The translations under genes were made by a program, and so were the position numbers. DNA of 64,000 nucleotides from Micromonospora sp. WMMD1102 (GTDB lineage: Bacteria > Actinomycetota > Actinomycetes > Mycobacteriales > Micromonosporaceae): positions 2,108,001-2,172,000 of the forward strand of contig NZ_JARUBN010000001.1 in NCBI RefSeq assembly GCF_029626265.1, in the 5' to 3' direction. Each line of letters opens with the position of its first letter. Position 1 is the first letter of the stretch. Shown here one piece after another: positions 50,677-59,729 of this stretch. A model generated the notes under the pieces. It searched no databases. It saw only the letters and a list, made by a program, of their open reading frames with translations, and had not been told where the DNA came from.

Positions 50677-51657
50677 TTACGGGTTGACGGTGATGGTGAA
50701 GGTGGAGGTGGTGTTCCGGATGTTCTGGTGGTTGTTGCTCATCCGGAGGTTGTTGAAGACCGCCGAGCCGACCGCCGGACCCTGGCCCGGCTCGGGCATC
50801 TCGTTGGCCCAGATCCCGAAGCCGGACTTCGCGTCGTACGCGTCGCCGCTGCGCTGCGCCCCGCTGATCGAGATGTTGATGAAGACGGTGTCGGTCACCG
50901 GATTCTCCGGACTGCTGCCGTTGTACTTGGTCTGGAACATGATGCCGTGGTAGGTCGGGTCCACGATGTCGACGTCACTGACCCGGATTCCGCGCATCTC
51001 CTTGGAGGCGGAGAAGACCCAGATTCCGGGGAACGTCTGGGCACCCCAGAAGTGGCCGCCGGAGCGGACTATCGAGGCGTTCTCCACCCGGGTGAGCCCC
51101 GGCCCGAACCCGACGAACGGATACCCGAAGTCGAGCGAGCTGATGGTGATCCCGGAATAGACGAGCTGGTCGGCGATGTACATGTTGCGGAAGGTGTTGT
51201 TCTGTCCGCCGTACACCGCGACCCCGGCGGCCCGCCAGGTCAGCGTGGCCGTCAGGTTCTCGAAGACGTTACCGGTGTTCGCCCCGCCACCCGAGTCGGT
51301 GGCGGAGAAGAGCGCGAACGCGTCGTCCCCGTTGCCGCGTCCCTCGACGTTGCTGACCAGGTTGTCGGTACTGCCGTTGGTCATGTTCACCGCGTCGGCG
51401 AAGGTGTTGCGGATCCTCGAGTTCTTGATTGTGACGTTGCTGACGTGCACGCCCCAGAACATGCAGACGGTGTGCTCGACCCAGACGTTGTCGAAAGTCA
51501 GGTTCGACACGTTCTGCAACTCGCCCCAGACCTTGCCCGGACCGTCGATCCGCGAGGTGTAGTTGCCGAAGAAGGCGAGGTGCTCGAAGGAGGAGCCGTT
51601 CGCCGTACTCTCGACCCGGAAACCGGCGTCGGTGTTCTCCTGGCCGGGCGGGGTGGC
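50677..51657 (-). pseudogene. GH87-type alpha-glucanase, 3' part (catalytic beta-helix), separated by an IS
   Basis: This segment codes the C-terminal 326 residues of a right-handed beta-helix. 'FADAVNM' and 'GRGNGDDAFALFS' place three Asp as expected for the catalytic acids of GH87 mycodextranase / alpha-1,3-glucanase enzymes. In the intact ancestor it followed directly after the 5' part at 53036: joined through one copy of the 10-bp duplication the frame is open and reads RFATPPGQENTDAGF. Now it is cut off from its signal peptide and start by the IS; a chance start at 51786 within the IS gives a 369-residue frame with no export signal. Confidence 0.85.
51648..51657. repeat. Target-site duplication, left copy (right copy 53026-53035)
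   Basis: GCGGGGTGGC occurs identically at 51648-51657 and 53026-53035, directly flanking the IS. Ten base pairs fits ISAs1-type insertion. Confidence 0.93.
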
Positions 51658-53025
51658 CAGGGCTATTGCGTGTTTGGTCGAGTGGCCGTTGAACTGGGGA
51701 TTCCCGGGGTGGGCGGACCCTTGCGGGGTTGAGGAAGGCGGGTGAGGCCTGTAGGTGATCATGGAGTTCTCGACGCTCCCGGACACCTTGAGGACCTCAC
51801 CCGCGATGTCAGCATGCCCGATTCAGGTACTGTCCGCAGTTCGCACCCCCACCGACTCGCCACCGCGCCTTGTCACCGAGGGTGAAGAAGCTGGGCTCCA
51901 GCACTCGTTGGCCACCATCGCGGACCCCCGGTCCCCGCGTGGGGCGCGTTACCCGCTCGTCGGGCTACTGACCGTCGCGGTGTGCGCCGTGACCGCCGGC
52001 GCATCATCGTTCGCGGCCATCGCGGACTGGCTGCACGACCTCGATGACCTCGCCAGGGCCCGGCTCGGGTTCATCCGCGCCGTCCCGGCCGCGACCACGA
52101 TCTGGCGGCTGCTGACCAGGTTGGACGCTGACCTGCTGGCCACCGTGCTCGCCGACTGGCTGCGTACCCGCGTCCCGCCTCCGGTCACGCCCCGACCTCG
52201 GCGGTACCGGATCGTCATCGCCATCGACGGCAAGACCATGCGCGGCGCCCGCCGCGCCGATGGCAGCCGGGTCCACCTGCTGTCCGCGCTGGACACCAGC
52301 ACCGGCATCGTGCTCGCTCAGGTCACCGTGGCCGCGAAAAGCAACGAAATCCCCGCGTTCACCCCACTGCTGGACGCGGTCGAACAGGTTCTGGGTAGCC
52401 TGGACGGCCTCATCTTCGTGGCCGACGCCCTCCATACACAGACCAGCCACGCGACCGAGGTCGCCGCTCGCGGCGCCGACCTGCTCATCCCGGTCAAAGG
52501 TAACCAGCCGACCGTGTTTGCCCAGCTCAAGGCCTTGCCCTGGGCCCAGGTCCCGGTGGGTGACCGACGCCGCGAAACCGGTCACGGCCGGCGGGAGACC
52601 CGCACGGTCAAGGCGCTCACCGTAGCCACCCCCGGCGGTCTGCTGTTCCCTCACGCCGAGCAGGCCGTCCGGATCACCCGCACCCGCACCCTCAAGGGCA
52701 AGACCACCAGGGAAACCGCCTACTACACCATCTCCCTCCCCGCCGAGCACGCCCAACCCGCGGACCTGCAGTCCTGGGCCCGAAACGAGTGGCTGATCGA
52801 GAATCAGGTCCATCATGTCCGCGACGTCACGTTCCGTGAAGACCTCCACCAAGCCAGAACCGGCACCGGCCCCGCAATCATGGCGACGCTACGTAACACC
52901 GCGGCCAGTTACCACCGCACCAACGGCGATACCAACATCGCCCGCGCCACCAGACGCGCCGACCGTCGCCCGCACGACCTCATCACTGCAATGACCAGCA
53001 GCTACCCCAGAACGCAATGACCCTG
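51658..53025 (+). mobile_element. ISAs1-family insertion sequence, 1,368 bp, complete
   Basis: Ends were set from both sides: left end CAGGGCTATTGCGTGTTTGG, right end (read inward) CAGGGTCATTGCGT; 12 of 14 positions match. CAGGG termini, a single transposase gene and a 10-bp target duplication agree with the ISAs1 family. The element inserted into the start of the catalytic domain of the glucanase gene, opposite to its direction of reading. The intact duplication, inverted repeats and reading frame show a recent event. Confidence 0.93.
51761..53020 (+). CDS. ISAs1-family transposase
   Basis: 419 residues from ATG 51761; GTG 51755 or ATG 51806 are alternatives. 'SLATIADPRSPRGARYPLVGLLTVAVCAVTAGA' is the typical N-terminal DDE_Tnp_1-associated domain, 'IAIDGKTMRGARR' holds the first catalytic Asp, 'LIFVADALHTQ' the second, and 'WLIENQVHHVRDVTFREDLHQ' the catalytic Glu region. 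The stop codon (53018-53020) lies inside the right inverted repeat. All DDE residues are present, so the enzyme looks functional. Confidence 0.93.
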   Translation: MEFSTLPDTLRTSPAMSACPIQVLSAVRTPTDSPPRLVTEGEEAGLQHSLATIADPRSPRGARYPLVGLLTVAVCAVTAGASSFAAIADWLHDLDDLARARLGFIRAVPAATTIWRLLTRLDADLLATVLADWLRTRVPPPVTPRPRRYRIVIAIDGKTMRGARRADGSRVHLLSALDTSTGIVLAQVTVAAKSNEIPAFTPLLDAVEQVLGSLDGLIFVADALHTQTSHATEVAARGADLLIPVKGNQPTVFAQLKALPWAQVPVGDRRRETGHGRRETRTVKALTVATPGGLLFPHAEQAVRITRTRTLKGKTTRETAYYTISLPAEHAQPADLQSWARNEWLIENQVHHVRDVTFREDLHQARTGTGPAIMATLRNTAASYHRTNGDTNIARATRRADRRPHDLITAMTSSYPRTQ

Positions 53026-55669
53026 GCGGGGTGGCGAACCGGGTGTACCACATGCCGGCGCCGACCACCTGCACCGCCTTGCCGTACACCTGGAACTTCT
53101 GCGCGGTGCTGTAGGTGCCGGCCGGCAGGTAGACGCCGATCAGGTTGCCGGTGGTGTCCATCCGGACCCGGTCCAGCGCGTTCTGCACGTCCTGGTGACC
53201 GGTCCCGGCCGGGGTGGCGTAGCGGGCCGGGTCCGGGTTGGCTCGCGGTGCGACCTGCTCGGTGTTGACGAAGTCGATCGCGTACGTGGTGCTGTTGGCC
53301 GGGTCCTTCTGCAACCTGATCCGGCTGCCGGCCGGGACAGACGAGTTGAGCAGCACGTTCGCCTCGTCGTAGACGTGCCGGGGTCCACCGGATCCGGGCG
53401 AGTTGTTCGGGCTCGCCTCGTTGCCGTAGAGCCAGGCGTACCGGCTGGTCAGCTCGATCGCCTTGTGGAAGGTGCCGTCGACGTAGATGTTCAGCGTCGA
53501 GTTGATCCCGCCGCCGCCCGCCGAGTCCGGGATCGAGAAGCGGGTGACCAGGGTGTTGGTCGGGGCCCGGGTGGTCCACTCGACGTAGGCTCCGGTGCTG
53601 TTCAGGGTCACCGCGCGCCTCCCGGACGCCTCACCGGCGAGGTCGCCGACGATCCGGTTCGGGCCGATCACCGTCGCGCCGCCGCCGAGGGTGCCGTCCT
53701 CGGCCTCGTGCATCTCGTACCCCAGGTTGGCGCCGCGCCCGACGAAGAACGGGGTGTCGCTGGTGTTGTTGCCCTGCTTCACCGGCAGCTCGTTGGCGTC
53801 CGCCGCCAGCACCGTCCGGAGGGTGTACCGGCCGTTCGCCGCCGTCCAGCTGCCGAGGTTCACCGGCGCGGTGCCGGCCCCGGCGGCGATGGTGCCGGTG
53901 TAGGAGCCGGTGAGCGTGCGCACCGTGCCGCCGCTGGCGTTGAGCAGGGTCACGGTGATGCCGTGCGCCCCGCCGGCCGAGGCGGTGCTGCCCTGGTTGC
54001 GGATCGCCACCGAGAAGGTGACCTGTCGGCCGCTGGCCGGGGTGCTCGGCGACCAGCTCGGCACGGCGACCAGGTCCGAGCTGGCCACCGGGGCGACGGT
54101 CAGGGTGGCCGGGTTGGTCTGGCTGTTGTTCGTCTCGCTCTGCTCGACGACCGCGTTCGACTCGTCGACCTTGGCGGTCAACTGGTAGCTGCCGGCGTTG
54201 CGTGGTCCGGCGTTCGCGGTGACGGTGCTGCTGGCCCCGGCGGCGAGCCCGCCGACGGCGGCGGTGCCGACCAGGGTCGTACCCAGGTAGAAGTTGACGT
54301 TCGTCGCGCCGGACGCGGCGGTGCCGGCGTTGCGGACGGTGGCCGAGACGGTGATCGCGGTCGTCTCGACCGGTGCGGCCGGGCTCCAGGTGGCGGCGGT
54401 GACCGTCAGGTCCGGGTTCGGCGCCGGCACCCCGAAGACCTGGAACTCGGCGACCTGGCCGGCCGGTGCCCCGCTGTTCGCGGTGATCGAGAGCCGGACG
54501 TCGGCGACGTTGCCGCTGACCGGGATGGTGACGCTGTTCCCGTTGGCCGGGTCGAAGCTGTACGAGGTGGCCCCGGACAGGCTGCCGAACGACGATCCGC
54601 TCTGCTCGCGGCCGAGCACCTGGATGGTCTGGTTGCGCTGTCCCCAGGCCGGGTCCGGGTTCAGCCGGACCACCACCGAGCTGACCGTGGCGTTCGCGCC
54701 GAGCTGCACGGTGAGCACGCTCGGGTACGCCCCGCCGGCCCCCTCCCAGTACGTCGAGACGTTGTCGTCGTTGGCGTTGGCGGCCACGAAGGTGTGCACC
54801 GTCGACGAGGCGGTGATCGGCTTGCCGAGCGCCAGGTTGGTCCCGGTCGGCGGGGTGCCGGTGCCGTTGCGGGTCACCGTGTTGCTGTTCGCCGACACGT
54901 TCCCGGCGGCGTCCCGGGCCCGCACCTGGTAGGAGACCGTGGCGCTGGCCGGCTGGCTGTCGGTGTAGGTGAGCACGTTGCCGACGTTGGCCCGGAGTGT
55001 GCCGTTGGCGTAGACGTCGTAGCCGGTGACGCCGACGTTGTCGCTGGCGGCGTTCCAGGTCAGCCGGATCTGTCCGCTGGCCGGCTGGGTGTAGGCCAGG
55101 TTGGTCGGTGCGCTCGGGGCCTGGCTGTCCGGTCCGCCGGTGGGGCCGTGCACCTCGAACTCGGCGAGCTGCCCGGCCGGCCAGCCGTTGTTGGCGGTGA
55201 TGTGCAGCCGCAGGTAGCGGGTGTTCGTGGTCGGCAGGTTGACGGTGACGGTGTTGCCGCCGGCCGGGTCGAAGGTGTAGCCGGTGGCGGCGACGAGGGT
55301 GCTGAACGTCGAGCCGTTCGCGCTGTTCTGCACCGACAGGGTCTGGGTCCGGGTGCCCCAGCCGGGCGGCAGCTTGAGCACCAGCCGGTTCACGTCGGTG
55401 GCCGAGCCGAGGTCCGCCTGAATCCACTGTGGAAACGCGTTGTTGGCGCTCTCCCAGTAGGTCGCCGGGTTGCCGTCGCCCGCGTTGCCGGCCGGGTACT
55501 CCGGGTGCGAGCTGCTGGCGCTGATGCTGGCGGCGACCGCGACCCGGGGCGCGGGTCCGGCGTCGGGGCGGGCGGAGGCCGGGGTCGGGAAGAGGGATCC
55601 GGCGGCCACGAGCAGGCCGGTGGCGAGCGTCGCCGCGAGCTGGCGCGGTCGTGGTGGTAGTCGTCTCAT
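53026..55669 (-). pseudogene. GH87-type alpha-glucanase, 5' part (secretion signal and binding domains), separated by an IS
   Basis: Starts at ATG 55669 after AAGGGAAC. Order: signal peptide (1-33), discoidin/F5-8C domain (about 45-155), fibronectin type III (about 160-245), second discoidin domain (about 255-370), two CARDB-like domains (about 375-600), a CBM35/CBM6-like domain starting 'HEAEDGTLGGGATV' (about 610-790), then the first beta-helix coils ending WYTRFATPP. The frame runs into the IS and stops at 52889, giving a 926-residue protein without the catalytic site. Such a protein could still be secreted and bind glucan. Removing the IS and one duplication gives 1,204 residues. Confidence 0.88.
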
Positions 55670-55770
55670 CGTGTTCCCTTGGCGCTCGTCGGAACCGACT
55701 GGGAGGTGCTGCGAGCGGCCGGGCCTGGTCGGCGGCTGGCCCGGCTGCCGCCCGCCGCCGAAGGCGAGCG

Positions 55771-56151
55771 GTGGCGCCGTCCGTCCGCCTGTCCACTGCC
55801 GCCGCGACCCCGCCGAGGGTCGGTCCCCGTTCCGCCCTGCTGCTGCTCGCCCAGCTCCGGCGCTCCCACGACCACCTGAGTCCACGGCACCGGCCGGCCC
55901 TGGCCACCTACGGTCCGGCCGCGGCGGCGATGGCGGTGGCGCTGTTCGGCACCGAGGTGCTCGGCGAGCTGGACCAGGAGATGGCGGCCGAGGCGTACGT
56001 CGAGCACCGCGCCGTGGACACCGGACCGACCGGCGCACCGGGCGCCGGCTACGGCCACGCCGGTCACGGCGACCCCGGCAGCGGTGCCGACGGCGGCGCG
56101 TCCGGTGGCGGCGGTTGTGGTGGCGGGTGCGGCGGTGGCGGAGGAAGCTGA
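55771..56151 (+). pseudogene. Remnant of a TIGR04222-type membrane protein (C-terminal part)
   Basis: A frame ending at 56151 codes 'LLAQLRRSHDHLSPRHRPALATYGPAAAAMAVALFGTEVLGELDQEMAAEA' type sequence and a Gly/Cys-rich end (GGGGCGGGCGGGGGS), the pattern at the C terminus of TIGR04222-type membrane proteins, which are normally more than twice as long. The N-terminal half is not found upstream, where the frame becomes Arg/Pro-rich noise next to the glucanase start. A short gene from GTG 55771 (126 residues) cannot be excluded. Confidence 0.5.
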
Positions 56152-56244
56152 CGCGGCGTATCGGACCGGCCGCCGGCCGGCGGCGGTGGCCCCGGCGGTG
56201 GTCCCCGGCCGGCGGCGGTGGACCAGGCCATGGTCCCCGGGCCG

Positions 56245-56277
56245 GGGAAGGCTGGCCGTGGCAGGGCCAGCCTTCCC
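56245..56277 (+). terminator. Hairpin terminator after the membrane-protein remnant
   Basis: GGGAAGGCTGGCC (56245-56257) pairs perfectly with GGCCAGCCTTCCC (56265-56277), 7-nt loop. A well-kept terminator suggests that the remnant gene was transcribed not long ago. The Gly/Pro-type repeats at 56160-56220 upstream are GCC-rich noise. Confidence 0.65.
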
Positions 56278-56344
56278 GGGGCCTCCCTTCCGGCGCCGGC
56301 AGCCGGCAGGGTGGGTGGCGTCCAGCCACGGCGAAGGGAACATC

Positions 56345-57325
56345 TTGCGCTATCGACTACTGGGTCAGAGCGGCCTGCGCGTCTCCGAACTCTTCCTCGG
56401 CGCGATGGGCTTCGGCGCCGAGCGGGGCGGGGCCGTCCCGACGCCGGTCGCCCGGGACATCCTCGACGCGTACCTCGACGGGGGTGGCAACGTCGTCGAC
56501 ACGGCGGTCAACTACGCCGGCGGCGAGAGCGAGCAGGTGCTCGGTGAGTTGCTGACCGGCCGGCGGGACCGGGTGGTGCTGGCCACCAAGTACACCGCGT
56601 CGCGGGACCGCGGCGACCCGAACGGGTACGGCAACCACCGGAAGAACCTCCGGCTGTCCCTGGAGACCAGCCTGCGGCGGCTGCGCACCGACCACATCGA
56701 CCTCTACTGGGTGCACGTGTGGGACCGGCACACCCCAATCGAGGAGACGATGCGGGCGCTGGACGACGCCGTCCGGGTCGGCAAGGTGCTCTACGTCGGC
56801 ATCTCCGACGCCCCGGCCTGGGTGGTCAGCCGGGCCAACACCCTCGCCGAGTGGCGCGGCTGGAGCCCGTTCGTCGGCCTCCAGGTGCCGTACAACCTGC
56901 TGGAGCGGGACATCGAACGGGAGTTGCTGCCGATGGCGCGGGCGTACGGCATGACCGTCGCGACCTGGTCCCCGCTGGCGCACGGCCTGCTGGCCGGCCG
57001 ATCCGACCCGCCCACCGCCCGGGCCCGGGCCGCCGTCGAGGCGGTCCGGGAGGTCGCGGCGGAGCTGGACGCCACCCCGGCACAGGTCGCCCTCGCCTGG
57101 ACCAGGGCGGGATCCCGCAACGTCCACCCCATCTTCGGGGCCAGCAGCGTCCGGCAGGTCGCGGAGAATCTCGGCGCGGTCGCGCTGACGTTGCCGGCCG
57201 AGGCGGTGCGACGGCTGGCGACGGCCGTCGACTTCACCGCAGGGTTCCCGACCGACTTCATCGCCGAGTGCGAGGAGACGGAGTGGCTCGTCGGCCCGAA
57301 CGCCGACCGCCTCGACCCGCGCTGA
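56345..57325 (+). CDS. Aldo/keto reductase
   Basis: 326 residues from TTG 56345 after GAAGGGAAC. Catalytic tetrad visible: D and Y in 'VVDTAVNYAGG', K in 'VLATKYT', H in 'DLYWVHVWD'. 'RKNLRLSLETSLRRLRTDHIDLYWVHVWD' and 'GKVLYVGISDAPAWVVSRAN' are standard AKR segments; 'TPAQVALAWTRAGSRNVHPIFGASSVRQVAENLGA' is the cofactor 2'-phosphate region of NADPH-dependent, YajO/IolS-like members. Substrate unknown. Confidence 0.92.
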   Translation: MRYRLLGQSGLRVSELFLGAMGFGAERGGAVPTPVARDILDAYLDGGGNVVDTAVNYAGGESEQVLGELLTGRRDRVVLATKYTASRDRGDPNGYGNHRKNLRLSLETSLRRLRTDHIDLYWVHVWDRHTPIEETMRALDDAVRVGKVLYVGISDAPAWVVSRANTLAEWRGWSPFVGLQVPYNLLERDIERELLPMARAYGMTVATWSPLAHGLLAGRSDPPTARARAAVEAVREVAAELDATPAQVALAWTRAGSRNVHPIFGASSVRQVAENLGAVALTLPAEAVRRLATAVDFTAGFPTDFIAECEETEWLVGPNADRLDPR

Positions 57326-57356
57326 CTGGCGGGCCACGCGTCGCCGTGTGATCACC

Positions 57357-57362
57357 TAGACT
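57357..57362 (+). promoter_or_regulatory. -10 hexamer TAGACT of a leaderless promoter
   Basis: TAGACT ends 8 nt before ATG 57371, which lacks a ribosome site. Confidence 0.45.
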
Positions 57363-57370
57363 CCGCGATC

Positions 57371-57742
57371 ATGCGACGCGCCGGTCCTCACCCCGTCTTC
57401 ATCGTGCTGCTGCTGCTCTCCTTCGTCGGCCTGATCGTCGCGCCGATCCTGGTCGCCTGGGCGATCGAGATCTGCATGCCGACCCCCGGCGAGGCGCACG
57501 ACCCGAACTGCCAGTACGAGGCGGACGGCGTGCAGACGCTGGCCATCGTGACGGCGATTGGCAGCCTGACGACGATGCTCGGCGCGGTGGGCTTCCAGGT
57601 CGGCCGGAACGTGGTCGCGGCAGCTCCGGTGGCGCCGGCCGGTTTCGTCCCGCCGGTGCCAGGTCCGCCGCCCGGACCGGGTCGCCCCACGTACGCCCCG
57701 GCCGGGCGGCCGGTCTCCGGCTCGGGTCAACCACCGGGCTGA
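57371..57742 (+). CDS. Small two-helix membrane protein of unknown function
   Basis: 123 residues. Membrane helices about 9-31 and 53-75; between them an external loop with two Cys (EICMPTPGEAHDPNCQYEADG) that could form a disulfide. The C-terminal third is Pro/Gly-rich and ends in PAGRPVSGSGQPPG. That end, with its stop codon, is part of a 57-bp sequence repeated at 59346, so this may be the source copy of the repeat. No family recognised. Confidence 0.7.
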   Translation: MRRAGPHPVFIVLLLLSFVGLIVAPILVAWAIEICMPTPGEAHDPNCQYEADGVQTLAIVTAIGSLTTMLGAVGFQVGRNVVAAAPVAPAGFVPPVPGPPPGPGRPTYAPAGRPVSGSGQPPG

Positions 57743-57751
57743 TCGCCGGAG
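57695..57751. repeat. 57-bp direct repeat, copy 1 (copy 2 at 59346-59402)
   Basis: The two copies, 1,651 bp apart, differ at only about five positions. They share CCGGCCG-GG-CGGCCGG, a perfect 7-bp hairpin, and the coding end PAGRPVSG(S/P)GQPPG plus stop. Copy 2 forms the abrupt end of a truncated hydrolase gene. Confidence 0.88.
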
Positions 57752-57891
57752 TCGCCGTAGTGCCGCCCGGCCGGGCAACGATGCTGGACGCGCCGGGCGG
57801 CCCGATCCCAGCACGGTGCCGGCTCGGTCCGCCGGCGGAGCATCTCGCGATCGGTCAACTCAGGACTCCACGAGTTCTCACTAGCGCCAAT

Positions 57892-57910
57892 AGGTTTGTT
57901 ATGGAAACCT
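57892..57910. promoter_or_regulatory. Palindromic operator before the membrane protein/winged-helix operon
   Basis: AGGTTT-GTTATGG-AAACCT: perfect 6-bp arms around 7 bp, ending 6 nt before ATG 57917. Likely the binding site of the winged-helix regulator encoded next in the operon. Confidence 0.5.
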
Positions 57911-57916
57911 GTTGGC

Positions 57917-58618
57917 ATGACCACTGAATCGGTACCTGCCGGCGGTGACCCCCGGCGACTGCTGTCCGACGTGCGCGCCCTCGCCCATCGCGTGCGTCTC
58001 GACCAACGGATGACCTGGGCGGCGCTGCTGGTGCTGGCGGCGGTGACGCTCGTCGGAATTCCGTTCGACTGGCTCGCCATGAAGGTGGACTGCAACCCCG
58101 ACGGCAGCTGCGCGTTCGCGCGCCGGGGCATGCTCTACTACTGGCCACCCGCGACGGTGCTGGCGTACGCGATCATCGCCGTCTGCTACCTGCGGGCCGC
58201 CCGGGCGCGGGGGCTGGGCGCGCGGGTGCTGCCGTACGCGATCACCGGCGCCGTGACCACCCTCGTGTTCCCCGCCGCATGGCTGGCGGTGAACCTGTAC
58301 TTCCGGAGCCACCCCTACCCGGACGCACCGCTGCCGTACTGGCAACTGGTGCTGGACCGGCTGGTCATGCCGTGGGCCATGATCGGGGTGACGTTGCTCG
58401 TGCTGGCCTGGCTGGAGCGCAACGCCGGGTTGCTGCTGTTCACCGCCGGCTACCTGGCGCTGGTGCTGGTGGTGCTGCCGATGAACGACGGCTTCGGCCC
58501 GCCCCAGTTCGGAATCCGGGCAGGAATGGCGGTGCCCCAACTCATCGTCGGCATCGTGCTGCTGCTGGGCGCGGTCGGCTTCGCGCGCGCCGACCGTAGC
58601 CACCGGCGTACGCCGTGA
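57917..58618 (+). CDS. Multi-pass membrane protein of unknown function
   Basis: 233 residues from ATG 57917. Five or six membrane helices, at about 35-55, 75-95, 105-130, 150-170, 175-192 and 203-222. 'KVDCNPDGSCAFARRG' is an external loop with two Cys. Stop overlaps the next start as GTGA, so it is translated together with the winged-helix regulator. No family recognised; a regulator-controlled transporter or sensor is possible. Confidence 0.78.
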   Translation: MTTESVPAGGDPRRLLSDVRALAHRVRLDQRMTWAALLVLAAVTLVGIPFDWLAMKVDCNPDGSCAFARRGMLYYWPPATVLAYAIIAVCYLRAARARGLGARVLPYAITGAVTTLVFPAAWLAVNLYFRSHPYPDAPLPYWQLVLDRLVMPWAMIGVTLLVLAWLERNAGLLLFTAGYLALVLVVLPMNDGFGPPQFGIRAGMAVPQLIVGIVLLLGAVGFARADRSHRRTP

Positions 58619-58962
58619 CCGGCGCTCCCGACCCGGTTGCCACCCATCCGGTCCTCGGGCTGGACGACGTGGTGCACCAGCGGGTCCGGCTCGGCATCCT
58701 GACCATCGCGCACGAAGCGCGCCGGGTCGAGTTCGGCTACCTGCGCAACCAGTTGGACCTGACCGCCGGGAACCTCTCCAAACACCTCAGCGTGTTGGAA
58801 GAGGGTGGCCTGATCGAGGTGGAGAAGGGTTACGAGGGCCGGCGCGGCCGGACCTGGATCACCCTCACCCCCACCGGCACCACCGCGCTGGCCGACGAGA
58901 TCCGGCGACTGAAGCTGCTCATCGCGCGGGTCGAATCCACGATCGCCTCGGAGGACCGATGA
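58615..58962 (+). CDS. Winged-helix transcriptional regulator (ArsR/MarR-like, HTH_27 type)
   Basis: 115 residues from GTG 58615. 'LDDVVHQRVRLGILTIAHEARRVEFGYLRNQLDLTAGNLSKHLSVLEEGGLIEVEKGYEGRRGRTWITLTPTG' is the standard pattern of these small DNA-binding proteins, in which the wing carries GRRGRT. There is no sensor domain, so it likely forms a dimer that senses directly or is constitutive. Placed between a membrane protein and a truncated hydrolase, overlapping both by 4 bp; probable autoregulator through the palindrome at 57892. Confidence 0.9.
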   Translation: MTGAPDPVATHPVLGLDDVVHQRVRLGILTIAHEARRVEFGYLRNQLDLTAGNLSKHLSVLEEGGLIEVEKGYEGRRGRTWITLTPTGTTALADEIRRLKLLIARVESTIASEDR

Positions 58963-59393
58963 CCACCTCACTGACCCGCCGACACCTACTCGGCACCGCG
59001 CTCGCTGCCGCGGTCGCCGTGCCGCTCGACGCCGGTCGCGGCTGGGCCGCCCCGGCACGGCTCACGCTGCCCCCACCCACCGGACCGCACCTCGTCGGCA
59101 CCGTGTCACCGCACCTCGTCGACACGTCCCGTCCGGATCCCGTCGCCCGCCCCGGCCAGCACCGCGAACTCATGGTCAGCATTTGGTATCCCGCCGACCG
59201 GGACGCCCGGCGTCATCCGGTCGCACCGTGGATGGCCGCCGCGCCGATGCGTGCGCTGCTGGAGTCCGCCGACTTCGGCGCCGATGTCGCGGCGCCGCTC
59301 CACGCTGGTGTCCGCCTCACCACCGTCGCTGCGTGCGGGGCAGCCGCCCCGGCCGGGCGGCCGGTTTCCGGCCCGGGTCAACCGCCGGGCTGA
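58959..59393 (+). pseudogene. Truncated Tat-type alpha/beta hydrolase (PAF-acetylhydrolase-like)
   Basis: 144 residues. Residues 1-30 are a Tat signal (TRRHLLGTALAAAVAVPL), then 'LPPPTGPHLVGTVSPHLVDTSRPDPV' and 'HRELMVSIWYPADRDARRHPVAPWM' match the N terminus of platelet-activating-factor acetylhydrolase-like enzymes, normally about 380-400 residues. The Ser/Asp/His catalytic part is missing: at about residue 128 the frame enters the 57-bp repeat and ends with its stop codon. Hence the gene was cut by recombination at the repeat. First two genes of the operon are intact. Confidence 0.75.
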
Positions 59394-59402
59394 TCGTCAG
59401 AG
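59346..59402. repeat. 57-bp direct repeat, copy 2
   Basis: Copy of 57695-57751. It replaces the rest of the hydrolase gene, and its right end reaches into the last codons of the leftward PPC-domain gene (stop at 59397). Confidence 0.88.
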
Positions 59403-59729
59403 TGGCATGACATAGGCGTTGACGAAGAAGTGCTGAACCCTGCCCCAGTGCAGGTGTCCGGCCTTCGCTTCGTCGCCCTGGCGACCGAGTACGACGTGGA
59501 CGTGCACCGCGCCGTCCTGCACCTCGCCGGTTCCGGTCAGCTCCATCGGCTCGCCGTACTCCGTGACGATGTCCTTCGAGTAGTCGTCGGCGGCCATCGT
59601 CGAGATCGCGCAGCCCTCGACGGCGCCGATCAGCGACACGATCGCGCCGTTCACCACGCCACGTGACTCAAGCTCGGCCGTCAGCGTTGCCATGACTTCC
59701 TGTCCAGGATGGACGGAAACGAGGATCAT
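59397..59729 (-). CDS. PPC/DUF296-domain protein
   Basis: 110 residues, the length of a single PPC (plants and prokaryotes conserved) domain. 'GVVNGAIVSLIGAVEGC' and 'GAVHVHVVLGRQGDEAKAGHLHWGRV' fit the family; the His-rich part (HVH ... HLH) gives the metal ligands seen in bacterial trimeric PPC proteins. Bacterial function is unknown; in plants the domain joins AT-hook proteins. Its start overlaps the XRE gene stop by 4 bp, so both are co-translated. Confidence 0.85.
   Translation of the reverse strand: MILVSVHPGQEVMATLTAELESRGVVNGAIVSLIGAVEGCAISTMAADDYSKDIVTEYGEPMELTGTGEVQDGAVHVHVVLGRQGDEAKAGHLHWGRVQHFFVNAYVMPL

Noticed and set aside
53195..55660. 821-residue plus-strand frame opposite the glucanase
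   Set aside because: Antisense of a strongly supported multi-domain secreted protein; composition is typical of high-GC shadow frames.
55666..56343. 225-residue minus-strand frame upstream of the glucanase
   Set aside because: Its residues are Arg/Pro/Ala noise and the frame is opposite to the recognisable TIGR04222-type remnant.
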